Shown: one piece after another, positions 6,853 through 13,284 of the stretch | Layout: each line of letters begins with the position of its first letter | Numbering within the stretch: position 1 is the first letter of the stretch | Source of the DNA: CAVPRW01 sp046727435 [NCBI: bacterium] | Lineage (GTDB): Bacteria > Tectomicrobia > Entotheonellia > J063 | DNA length: 13,284 bases | Assembly: GCA_046727435.1 (NCBI GenBank) | Contig: JBKPCR010000094.1 | Span: forward strand, 1 to 13,284 | Direction: 5' to 3' | Notes under the pieces: generated by a model | Told to the model about the DNA's origin: nothing | Databases searched by the model: none | The model's input: the letters and a program-made list of their open reading frames with translations, nothing else | Made by a program: the position numbers and the translations under genes

Positions 6853-7325
6853 TGCGTTGCCATACAGATGCCTGCCGTCTAAGGATTGGTTCTTGCTATG
6901 GGACGGCTGATTGTTGAATGTCCCCATGATCGAGTTTACCCCCCTCAGCCATAGTGACTTGCAAAAGCTCTGTTGCACCAACCGCCAGAGCCCTGGTAGA
7001 TAGCCAAGGGCACCACTGACCTCAGACCGCTGGAGCCCTAGCATGGGCTGTCACCTTTGTTCCAATGGTGCCATTTCATGGCCGAGAGGGGCCTCTGTGC
7101 AGTCTGCCTGTATCTGCGCCCTGCCTTCAGCGATCGCGATGGGGAATCACTCGCGCGGGAATGCAGACTGAGATACAGGGTCGCGGCGGCTTGTTCCACG
7201 GTTAATAGCGCGCGCATTTGCCCGAAACATGTGCTTTGCGCAGCTGCTATCCACTGTTTCTGCTTCGATTATAATTTATTATCAATTAATGTCAAAATTA
7301 TCTACACAGATTAGTAAGGAGAACC
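6853..7325. other. Intergenic stretch; AT-rich right end and a dispersed inverted repeat
   Basis: No convincing gene. CCTGTATCT at 7107-7115 is inverted as AGATACAGG at 7171-7179, with CAGTCTG/CAGACTG beside them, giving a possible long-loop stem. From about 7262 to 7315 the DNA is strongly AT-rich and contains a TATAAT-like box at 7270-7275 without a good -35. This looks like the control region of a plus-strand gene starting at 7326. Confidence 0.45.
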
Positions 7326-7353
7326 ATGGAACCTACTGACCCGTATAGAGATT
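7316..7353 (+). pseudogene. Possible beheaded gene start next to IS copy 2
   Basis: AAGGAG (7316-7321) is followed by ATG at 7326 and nine codons reading MEPTDPYRD, then the sequence enters the right terminal repeat of IS copy 2. A strong ribosome site behind an AT-rich promoter-like stretch suggests a true gene start whose body was lost when the IS inserted or by IS-linked deletion. The plus-strand Res remnant on the other side of the IS could be the far end of the same gene, but about 2 kb would be missing and I cannot match the nine residues to Res. The ATG-to-ribosome-site spacing (4 bases) is short. Confidence 0.3.
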
Positions 7354-8274
7354 CGGGAGTTGCGCAGCTCTTTTCAGCCGCTCTAGGGCTGGCAGCGCAT
7401 AACTAAGACCTTGGAAACTGAGCCGGCGCTTGAGTTGGTAGATACTAAGGTGCTGAGCATGCCGTTCCCGCTCCAGCATACAAAAGGCGACCAGGCAGCA
7501 GGTGATATGATGGATCTGGGCCCGCTCGGAGCACGCTTGACAGCCGGTCAGGCTGAGTTGGTCCTTGCAAACTCTAATAACCTCTTCGATCTGGGCGCGG
7601 ACGCGATATAGCCGCCGGACCGCCGCTGCGGACAGCGTCAGGCGATTGGTGGCATAGTACTTGGCGCCGTATCTGACGACCAAGACTTTCAGGCCGCCTG
7701 TCAACCAACCGCTTTCGGACCAGTAGGGATGCCGTCGATGGTAGCGAACCGCATGCCCATTGAACCAGTGATTCTTCCAGTCGTGCATGCGCTTGAGCAA
7801 CTCCTTTGAGTGATACCAGGCATCAAACAGCACGTATTCAGGGTGACAACGGAGGCGATTGTGGGCATAGCTGAGCAATGCCAAGGCGAGCGCATACTTC
7901 GAGGGGCCGCCCTTGTGCCACAGGCGCACATCCAGCGGGACGCGGAGCGTCCCATTCGTCCAGACCAACAAGACCAGGGAGAGGCCATAGACAGGCTTGC
8001 GTTCCTGGCTGGAGAAAACCCAGGCGAGGCCCTCGATCGCGGTGGCAAAGGGCTTGGGAATGACCGTGTCATCAATAACAAGATACCCCTGTTCCCAGAT
8101 AAAGAGCGTGCGACATGCCAATTCCAGGAGTGTGTGCCCGGACCAGTCGGCTTGCAGCAATCTTGTCAAACGGTCGTGTGACACCGTCTTCAGTGCCTCT
8201 GACAAGGCCACGCAACTTGCGATCGTGCGATAATACAGCACCGCGGTGAGGTAGCGCCAAATCAGCTCTGGCAT
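7333..8274 (-). pseudogene. IS4-superfamily transposase, open frame but with a 27-bp deletion and stop-loss
   Basis: The frame is open for 313 codons: D68/D69 in LVIDDTVIPK, D151 in LFDAWYHSK, and the full YREK signature Y223-R226-E230-K237 (LYRVRAQIEEVIRVCKDQL) that marks IS4-type transposases. Compared with copy 1 it lacks nine residues between D151 and E230: HDW is joined to KNHWFNGHA, and the GGYCVCRLKKN region is gone (junction near 7776/7777). That segment would be a core strand of the RNase H fold, so activity is doubtful. The natural stop TAA in the terminal repeat has become CAA, adding QLPNLYTGQ that reads out of the element to a stop at 7333. Start ATG 8274 has AAGGAG 8 bases upstream. 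An annotator could call it an intact CDS; I judge it non-functional by comparison. Confidence 0.8.
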
Positions 8275-8342
8275 GGAGTTCTCTCCTTCGTGACGGTTGG
8301 ACGAGAACTCTATTCTATCTCACCGCCTCTGCGTAACCCCTG
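7354..8342 (-). mobile_element. IS4-superfamily insertion sequence, copy 2 (probably inactive)
   Basis: In the element's own direction the left end is CAGGGGTTACGCAG (minus strand, 8342-8329) and the right end reads CTGCGCAACTCCCG (7367-7354); the repeats agree at 11 of 14 positions. It is oppositely oriented to copy 1 and shares the conserved sub-terminal sequence. No target duplication is seen around it. Its right repeat has TGCGCAAC where copy 1 has TGCGTAAC, and this change also removes the transposase stop codon. Confidence 0.85.
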
Positions 8343-8344
8343 AC

Positions 8345-8941
8345 CAGACGCAATTAGTCGAGTTCATCCATGTGCAGATGCAGGCCCACTATTGGGAGAA
8401 GGCAACAGGGTATGATATGCAGGTTAGCAAGGGGTTTACGAGGCTGAGAGAAAGCGACTTCACGGCGCCTGCGCGCGAGCCAGTTCACGATTTTCGGCAG
8501 ACAGTACAGGATCGGAGCAGGATCGCCCAGATGGTGTTTGGCGGCTTTCAGCGCTGCCTTTATCCTATCCAGAAGTTTCAGTCCGACTCCGAGAGGAAGC
8601 TGGCGATCATCCTGGATCGAGAAGCCTTGAAATGGTTCAAACCAGCCATGAGACAGTTCCAGATATATTACAAGTTGGGGCCCGACCATCAGGAATACCA
8701 GCCGGACTTCGTGGCGGAAACGGCGGACCGCATCTACATGCTCGAAGCCAAAGCGCGCAACGACATGCAGGATGCCGAGGTGCAGGCCAAGAAAGACGCC
8801 GCTGTGCAGTGGTGCGATCACGCCACGGCCCACTCAGCGAGCCATGGTGGCAAGCCATGGACCTATCTCCTGATTCGACATGATGCCATTAGCGAGAATA
8901 TGACGCCGGCGGGTCTGGCCAATCAATTCCGCGCTGGTTAA
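8345..8941 (+). pseudogene. Type III restriction enzyme Res subunit, C-terminal remnant
   Basis: About 198 residues match the end of type III Res subunits (DEAD/DEAH helicase plus nuclease, normally about 900-1000 residues). Visible blocks are LVEFIHVQMQAHYWEKATGY, QDRSRIAQMVFGGFQRCLYP, QKFQSDSERKLAIILDREAL, KWFKPAMRQFQIYYKLG, and a PD-(D/E)xK nuclease core: YQPDFVAET with the D, then IYMLEAKAR with E-x-K. It closes with GGKPWTYLLIRHDAISENMT and TAA at 8939-8941. The helicase motor is absent; the sequence starts abruptly at the IS copy 2 border. The open frame reaches back to a TTG at 8297 inside the IS, but that is chance read-through. No Mod methylase is in the window. The end of the gene appears undamaged, so truncation rather than slow decay removed its function. 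Confidence 0.88.
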
Positions 8942-8975
8942 TGCCAACACCCAACCAAGCAGGACTTCAGCAGCG

Positions 8976-9000
8976 AAAAGGGCGGGTGATCGGCCCGCCC
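8976..9000 (-). terminator. Rho-independent terminator of the aconitase gene
   Basis: GGGCGGG (8980-8986) pairs with CCCGCCC (8994-9000) around a 7-base loop. On the minus strand the stem is followed by TTTT (complement of 8976-8979). It lies about 60 bases past the aconitase stop. It may also serve weakly for the plus-strand Res remnant. Confidence 0.7.
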
Positions 9001-9059
9001 CTTCGATCCTTCCACCCTTCCCTCATTGCATCATATCTTTTTTCCCGGCTCGGCCCCGC

Positions 9060-11345
9060 CTATGACGCCGGCGTCTCATGGAACAGGTTCAGCGCTGAGC
9101 CGCGCCTGAACCATTCCAACTGAGAGGCTGCGTAGGAGTGATTCAGCGACAGCGTCTCCGAGGTGCCATCGGCATGCTGCACGAGACATGTCACGGGTTT
9201 GCCGGGAGTCAGGTCACTCAGGCCGACAAGGCTGAGGCGGTCATCCTCCCGGATGTGATCGTAGTGCGCCGGGTCGCTGAAGGTGAGCGCCAGCAACCCC
9301 TGTTTTTTCAAATTGCTCTCGTGGATGCGTGCAAAGCTGCGGGCGATCACCGCCGCACCACCCAGCAGCCTGGGAATCAGGGCGGCATGCTCACGGCTGC
9401 TGCCCTCACCGTAGTTAAAATCGCCGACAATGACCCACTTGAGGCCATGCGCCTGATAGGACCTGGCGATCGCTGAGATCATCTGAGTCTTTTCGCGGGT
9501 CAGCACATTCAAGCCTTTGCCGGTTTCGCCGGTGAAGGCATTAGTCCCCCCCATGAGCAAGTTTTCGCTGAACTTGCCCAGATGCCCGCGGTAGCGCAGC
9601 CAAGGACCAGCTGGGGAAATGTGGTCAGTAGTTGTCTTGCCCTTGGTTTTCATCAATACCGGCATATCGCGGAAATCTTCGCCATCCCAGGGAGGCCATG
9701 GCTCCATCAGCTGGATGCGCTCGCTGTTGGGAGACACCGCCAACTCGATGCTACTCCCATCCTCAGGCGGCGCAACATACGCCGAGTGCCCGCGGTCGAA
9801 GTTGTTGGCGGGCACCTCTGGGGCGGATTTGGGAGGCTCCAGCTTAAAGGGCTTGCCATCGCCCCCAGTGAGCGTATCGGTCAGCGGGTTGAACGAGAGC
9901 TTGCCTGCCAGCGCCATCGCCGTGACGATCTCCGGGCTGCCGATGAAGTTCATGGTCGTCGGCTGCCCGTCGTTGCGCATCGGGAAATTGCGATTGTAGG
10001 ACGTGACAATGGTGTTCGGCTTGGTTGCCTCGTCTTGGGAGCGGCGCCATTGGCCAATACAGGGGCCGCAGGCGTTGGCCAGCACCGTGCCGCCGATCGC
10101 TTTGAGCGACGCCATCTGCCCATCCCGCTCGATGGTGGCACGAACCTGCTCCGAGCCGGGGGTTACCATGAACGGTACCGCTGCCTCGACGCCATGTGCA
10201 CGCGCCTGCTCGGCCACGTCCGCCGAGCGACTCATGTCCTCGTAGGATGAGTTGGTACAGCTGCCGATGAGCGCGCTGGAGATCTCCTCAACGAACTGGT
10301 TACTCGGGTTCTTCACTTCAGCGGCGAGCTGCGAGATCGGACGGGCACGATCTGGAGAATGCGGCCCGACGATGTGGGGCTCAAGCGTCGACAGATCTAT
10401 GCGCACGACACGATCAAAATAATCATCCGGATGTGCTTCCACTTCTTCGTCCGCTGTGAGGAGATACACGTACTTGCTCGCAAGCACGGCCAGCTCCCCT
10501 CGACGAGTGGCTGCCAGATACTTTGCCATGCGCTCATCGTATGGGAAGATCGAGGTGGTGGCGCCGAGCTCGGCGCCCATGTTCGTGATGGTGGCCTTGC
10601 CGGTGGCGCTGAGGGAGCGAGTGCCGGGACCAAAGTACTCGATGATGGCGTTGGTGCCACCGGCGACGGTCAGCTCCCCAGCCAGCCTGAGGATGACGTC
10701 CTTCGGCGCCGTCCAGCCGTTTAACTCACCCGTCAAGTACACGCCGATGAACTTCGGATAGAGCAGCTCCCAGGGCAGGCCAGCCATGACCTCGACCGCA
10801 TCGGCACCACCGACGCCAACGGCACAGGACCCAAGTCCTCCGGCCATCGGCGTATGGGAGTCGGTGCCGATGATCATCTCGCCAGGGAAGGCATACTCCT
10901 CGAGGGCCACCTGATGGATGATGCCGGCCCCAGGTTCCCAGAAGCCTACGCCGTACTTGGCAGCAGCCGCCCGCAGGAAATTGTAGACCTCTTGGTTCTC
11001 GGCGAGCGATTCGCGCAGGTCGGACGATCCCTCCACTCTGGCCTGGATCAGGTGATCGCAATGTTGGGTGGTGGGTACAGCCGTCCTGGTGCGGCGTGTC
11101 TGCATGAACTGCAGCATAGCCGTCTGTCCCAGCACATCCTGGAGAATGACGCGGTCAGGCCGCAACAGGATGTAGCTCGTGCCACGCTCGAGATCGGTGG
11201 TCGACGGGTCATCGAGGTGCGACAGCAAGACCTTATCCGCCAGCCCGAACGGCCGGTTCTGATGCTTGCGCACAGCCGCCAGCGTGCGGTCCATCCGCTC
11301 GTAAACGCTGGAGGCAAACTCGGGGGTGGAATCTATCGTAATCAT
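9060..11345 (-). CDS. Aconitate hydratase, mitochondrial type
   Basis: A 761-residue aconitase that interconverts citrate and isocitrate in the TCA/glyoxylate cycle. The three [4Fe-4S] ligands are visible: C363 in IGSCTNSSYED, and C426 and C429 in ANACGPCIGQW. Substrate-binding blocks include TTQHCDHLIQA, GIIHQVALEEYAFPG, IGTDSHTPMAGGLG and VGGADAVEVMAGLPWEL. The C-terminal swivel domain has GEGSSREHAALIPRLLGG with the catalytic Ser. The strings VGFWEPGAGIIHQ and GWTAPKDVILRLAG are closer to the mitochondrial ACO2 type than to bacterial AcnA or AcnB, a subtype found in scattered bacterial phyla. I chose ATG 11345 over 11462 because GAGGAG lies 9 bases before it and the extra 39 residues are unlike the family. 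It lies 122 bases downstream of the LLM oxidoreductase and has its own terminator. I see no damage. Confidence 0.96.
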   Translation of the reverse strand: MITIDSTPEFASSVYERMDRTLAAVRKHQNRPFGLADKVLLSHLDDPSTTDLERGTSYILLRPDRVILQDVLGQTAMLQFMQTRRTRTAVPTTQHCDHLIQARVEGSSDLRESLAENQEVYNFLRAAAAKYGVGFWEPGAGIIHQVALEEYAFPGEMIIGTDSHTPMAGGLGSCAVGVGGADAVEVMAGLPWELLYPKFIGVYLTGELNGWTAPKDVILRLAGELTVAGGTNAIIEYFGPGTRSLSATGKATITNMGAELGATTSIFPYDERMAKYLAATRRGELAVLASKYVYLLTADEEVEAHPDDYFDRVVRIDLSTLEPHIVGPHSPDRARPISQLAAEVKNPSNQFVEEISSALIGSCTNSSYEDMSRSADVAEQARAHGVEAAVPFMVTPGSEQVRATIERDGQMASLKAIGGTVLANACGPCIGQWRRSQDEATKPNTIVTSYNRNFPMRNDGQPTTMNFIGSPEIVTAMALAGKLSFNPLTDTLTGGDGKPFKLEPPKSAPEVPANNFDRGHSAYVAPPEDGSSIELAVSPNSERIQLMEPWPPWDGEDFRDMPVLMKTKGKTTTDHISPAGPWLRYRGHLGKFSENLLMGGTNAFTGETGKGLNVLTREKTQMISAIARSYQAHGLKWVIVGDFNYGEGSSREHAALIPRLLGGAAVIARSFARIHESNLKKQGLLALTFSDPAHYDHIREDDRLSLVGLSDLTPGKPVTCLVQHADGTSETLSLNHSYAASQLEWFRRGSALNLFHETPAS

Positions 11346-11405
11346 GGTTTGAATCTCCTCGCTAGTGAGGGTAGCAGCCGGCTTTGAGCTGCTGCCTCCA
11401 GATAA

Positions 11406-11425
11406 ATGAGTCCTTTTTGACTCAT
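11406..11425. repeat. Perfect 7-bp hairpin between aconitase and the LLM gene
   Basis: ATGAGTC (11406-11412) and GACTCAT (11419-11425) are perfect inverted repeats around CTTTTT. It lies about 60 bases before the aconitase ATG and about 45 bases after the LLM gene stop. It could be a regulator site or a weak terminator; on the minus strand only TTTAT follows the stem. TGAGTC-like half sites are compatible with an operator, but no regulator is identified. Confidence 0.4.
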
Positions 11426-11467
11426 GTCTTCCCCTTGGCTGGGCTGCTCTATATTGTACCACACGGC

Positions 11468-12316
11468 TTACATGCCGAGAGTCCGCGCCATTGTGGCCAC
11501 AAACTGCTCGAGACCCGCAGCATCGAGCGTGGGCTGAGGTCGGAGCACGAGCCGATCGACGCCGACTGCGACATAGCGCTCCACGGTGCTCGGATCCATG
11601 TCATAGCCAGGGGGAGTAATGCTGATTTCCAGCTTGCCGAGGTCGGCCGGGCGAGGGTAGCGTTGCTCCGCCTTGTGCAATGCTTCGATGTCCTGTGCTG
11701 CCTGCTCGACATTCATCCCGAACCCATACCAGCCGTGGCCGTGCTCCACAGCACGCCGGAAAGCCTCGGGCGCGCGACCGCCGACGATGATCGGCGGCGT
11801 AGGTCGCTGCACCGGTTGCGGCTGTGCCTGGACCCCGGCAAAGGTCACATAGCGGCCGTGGTAGGCGGGTTTCTCCTCGGTCCAGATCGCACGCATGGCA
11901 GCGAGGTATTCATCCCCACGGCTCCCACGGTGCTCGAATGGGACGCCAAGCGCCTGAAACTCAGGCTCACACCACCCGACGCCGAGCCCAAACATTAGCC
12001 GTCCGTTGGACAGCACGTCCAGGGTAGCCAGCTGCTTGGCCAGCACCAGGGGCTGGCGTTGCGGCAGCACGATGACGCCCGTCGCCAGGCGAATACGCGT
12101 GGTCAGCGCGGCATAGAACGTCAACATGACCACGGGATCGAGCAGCCGCATATCAGGGGCCATCGGGCGCTGCGGCATTGGCGGATCGGGCAGCACTACA
12201 TGGTCGGCCACCCACAATGACTCGAAGCCGGCGGCTTCTGCCGTCCGGGCCAGCCGCGCCGCCGTCTCCGGGTAGCCACAGGTGTGGAGATTCACGGAAT
12301 GCAGGCCAAATTTCAT
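11468..12316 (-). CDS. LLM-class (luciferase-like) oxidoreductase, probably F420-dependent
   Basis: A 282-residue TIM-barrel oxidoreductase of the luciferase-like superfamily, in the TIGR03619-type group usually assigned F420 as cofactor. Hallmarks: LARTAEAAGFESLWVADHVV near residues 22-41, ALTTRIRLATGVIVLPQRQP at about 70-89, VLAKQLATLDVLSNGRLMFG followed by LGVGWCEPEFQALGV, and PPIIVGGRAPEAFRRAVEHG with HGWYGFG. These form the flavin/F420 site of the barrel. The start has GAGGAGGG 6 bases upstream and the length fits. The substrate is unknown; such enzymes act on a wide range of ketones, aldehydes and nitro compounds. It is codirectional with the quinone reductase (157-base gap) and with aconitase. 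No F420 biosynthesis gene is in view, so FMN is also possible. Confidence 0.9.
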   Translation of the reverse strand: MKFGLHSVNLHTCGYPETAARLARTAEAAGFESLWVADHVVLPDPPMPQRPMAPDMRLLDPVVMLTFYAALTTRIRLATGVIVLPQRQPLVLAKQLATLDVLSNGRLMFGLGVGWCEPEFQALGVPFEHRGSRGDEYLAAMRAIWTEEKPAYHGRYVTFAGVQAQPQPVQRPTPPIIVGGRAPEAFRRAVEHGHGWYGFGMNVEQAAQDIEALHKAEQRYPRPADLGKLEISITPPGYDMDPSTVERYVAVGVDRLVLRPQPTLDAAGLEQFVATMARTLGM

Positions 12317-12370
12317 CGATATCCCTCCTCAGTCAGGCGTGGGCGCCAGGTTAAGTGCCAAGACGGTCTT

Positions 12371-12464
12371 CCCTCTCTCCGGAAGAGGGGTAGGATGAGG
12401 GCGGTAGGGCATGATCGAGCGTTTGGGCTTCCCTCACCCTTGCCCTCTCCAAGTGGGAGAGGGG
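12371..12464. repeat. Inverted pair of CCCTCTCC-type palindromic repeats
   Basis: Two related stem-loops face each other. The left unit has CCCTCT (12371-12376) pairing with AGAGGG (12384-12389), followed by TAGGATGAGGG. The right unit has CCCTCTCC (12443-12450) pairing with GGAGAGGG (12456-12463), preceded by CCCTCACCCT. Reversed, the right unit reads like the left: stem, then a TGAGGG tail. This is the layout of a REP doublet, a non-coding repeat spread through intergenic regions of many genomes. It fills the gap between the quinone reductase and the LLM gene and could also help end or stabilise transcripts. Confidence 0.65.
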
Positions 12465-12473
12465 GTCGTCGTG

Positions 12474-13284
12474 TCAGGGAAGGAGCACGATTTTGCCGTA
12501 GGCTCGCGACTCGATGACCGCATGATGCGCCTTGGCAGCTTCCACGAGGGAGAACTCCTGGCCGATGACCGGCCGTAGTGAGCCGTTCGCCAACCCGGCG
12601 ACGAGCGCCGCATGCATGCTCACCACCTCCGCTTCGGACGCACCTCCGAGGCTGACGCCGAGAATTGCCGCCTCGCGATTCATGATGGCGCGGGGATTGA
12701 TGGTAGCCGTGCCCTGATTCCCCGGACCCCGGTTGCCAATGGCAGCCACTCGACCACCGCGGGCCAGGACGTTCAAGTCATTCCCCAGATTCACGTTCGC
12801 CAACATCTCTAGAATGACGTCAACACCGCGGCCTGAGGTGAGGGGCAGAATCTCGTCCAGATATCCCGGCGTACTATGGTCGAGGACGTAATGCGCCCCC
12901 TGTTCGAGCACGAGCTTGCGGCCTCTGTCCGTGCTGGCCGTGCCAATGATTGTCATACCGGCGGCGCGAGCGAGTTGCACGCCCGCGATGCCCACGCCCC
13001 CGCTGGCGCCATGGACGAGGATGCTGTCGCCGGGAAGCGCCCGTGCACGCTGGATTAAGCCGTGATACGCCGTGCCATAGGGGATGTTGATGGCTGCGCC
13101 TTGGGCATATGAGGCCTGTGGGGGAAGCAGATGTACGCGCGTGGCCAGGCACAGGGACTTTTCGGCATAGGTGCCGCTAATCGAGCCGGCAATATAGACG
13201 CGATCGCCGACCGTCACCTGATTGACCTCGGGACCCACGGCTTCAACGACACCAGCCCCGTCGTTGCCCGGCGTGAAGGGCGTC
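12474..13284 (-). CDS. NADPH:quinone reductase, zeta-crystallin type (N-terminus beyond window end)
   Basis: A medium-chain dehydrogenase/reductase of the zinc-free quinone oxidoreductase group, which reduces quinones by NADPH. The frame is open to the window edge (TPFTPGNDGAGVVEAVGPEV precedes the GTG at 13238), so that GTG is internal and about 60 residues are missing. Visible are GDRVYIAG, the nucleotide-binding loop ILVHGASGGVGIAGVQLARA, and VDVILEMLANVNLGNDL with GGRVAAIGNRG, which closely resembles vertebrate zeta-crystallin (CRYZ). No zinc-site Cys/His set is seen in the visible part. It ends with YGKIVLLP and TGA at 12474-12476. Codirectional with the LLM gene, separated by a REP-like doublet, so they may or may not share a transcript. 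Confidence 0.93.
   Translation of the reverse strand, partial: TPFTPGNDGAGVVEAVGPEVNQVTVGDRVYIAGSISGTYAEKSLCLATRVHLLPPQASYAQGAAINIPYGTAYHGLIQRARALPGDSILVHGASGGVGIAGVQLARAAGMTIIGTASTDRGRKLVLEQGAHYVLDHSTPGYLDEILPLTSGRGVDVILEMLANVNLGNDLNVLARGGRVAAIGNRGPGNQGTATINPRAIMNREAAILGVSLGGASEAEVVSMHAALVAGLANGSLRPVIGQEFSLVEAAKAHHAVIESRAYGKIVLLP

Noticed and set aside
7057-7314. 85-codon frame before the IS copy 2 border
   Set aside because: It is Cys-rich chance translation across an AT-rich control-like region, with no ribosome site.
1837-8342. Active composite transposon
   Set aside because: Both transposases are damaged, the copies are too diverged, and no target duplications are visible.
9582-10250. 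222-codon open frame opposite the aconitase
   Set aside because: It is a shadow of the aconitase codons in GC-rich DNA; the minus-strand frame has all cluster ligands and family motifs.
1-13284. CRISPR array, tRNA or rRNA
   Set aside because: I saw no regularly spaced repeats, cloverleaf-like sequence or rRNA motif on either strand.

Overview
The window comes from a moderately GC-rich bacterium. The right third holds ordinary chromosomal genes. The left two thirds are an accessory region full of broken genes and dead insertion sequences. The mitochondrial-type aconitase, the LLM-class (luciferase-like, often F420-dependent) oxidoreductase, the zeta-crystallin-like quinone reductase and the family 5 solute-binding protein suggest an uncultured soil or water lineage, for example Methylomirabilota/Rokubacteria, Tectomicrobia or a deltaproteobacterial relative. 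That placement is a guess, because no rRNA or marker gene is present.

Left part (1-1836): the 3' end of a peptide-type ABC transporter binding protein, an N-terminal scrap of an IS6-family transposase on the minus strand, and an intact Phd/VapB-VapC toxin-antitoxin pair with a 4-base overlap and a possibly leaderless promoter.

Middle part (1837-8342): a segment bounded by two diverged, oppositely oriented copies of one 1016-bp IS4-superfamily element. Copy 1 (1837-2852, plus) carries a TGG-to-TAG nonsense mutation and has lost the K of the YREK motif. Copy 2 (7354-8342, minus) has an in-frame 27-bp deletion and a stop-loss mutation inside its terminal repeat. Neither looks active. Between them, all on the minus strand, lie a probable type IV restriction enzyme (PUA/EVE-like reader plus Mrr nuclease), a frameshifted SRAP (YedK/HMCES) fragment, a GYD-domain fragment, an IS5-family transposase fragment with two Trp-to-TGA stops, and an AT-richer gene for an exported coiled-coil protein.

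Just right of copy 2 is the C-terminal 200 residues of a type III restriction Res subunit, cut off at the IS boundary. The type IV enzyme, the type III remnant and the TA pair make this look like a decaying defence island worked over by transposons.

Right part (8942-13284): three intact-looking minus-strand genes: quinone reductase (running off the end), LLM oxidoreductase, and aconitase with a clear hairpin terminator. A pair of inverted palindromic repeats sits between the first two. I found no rRNA, tRNA, CRISPR array or complete new multi-gene system. The best candidates for something little described are the PUA-Mrr enzyme and the exported coiled-coil protein.
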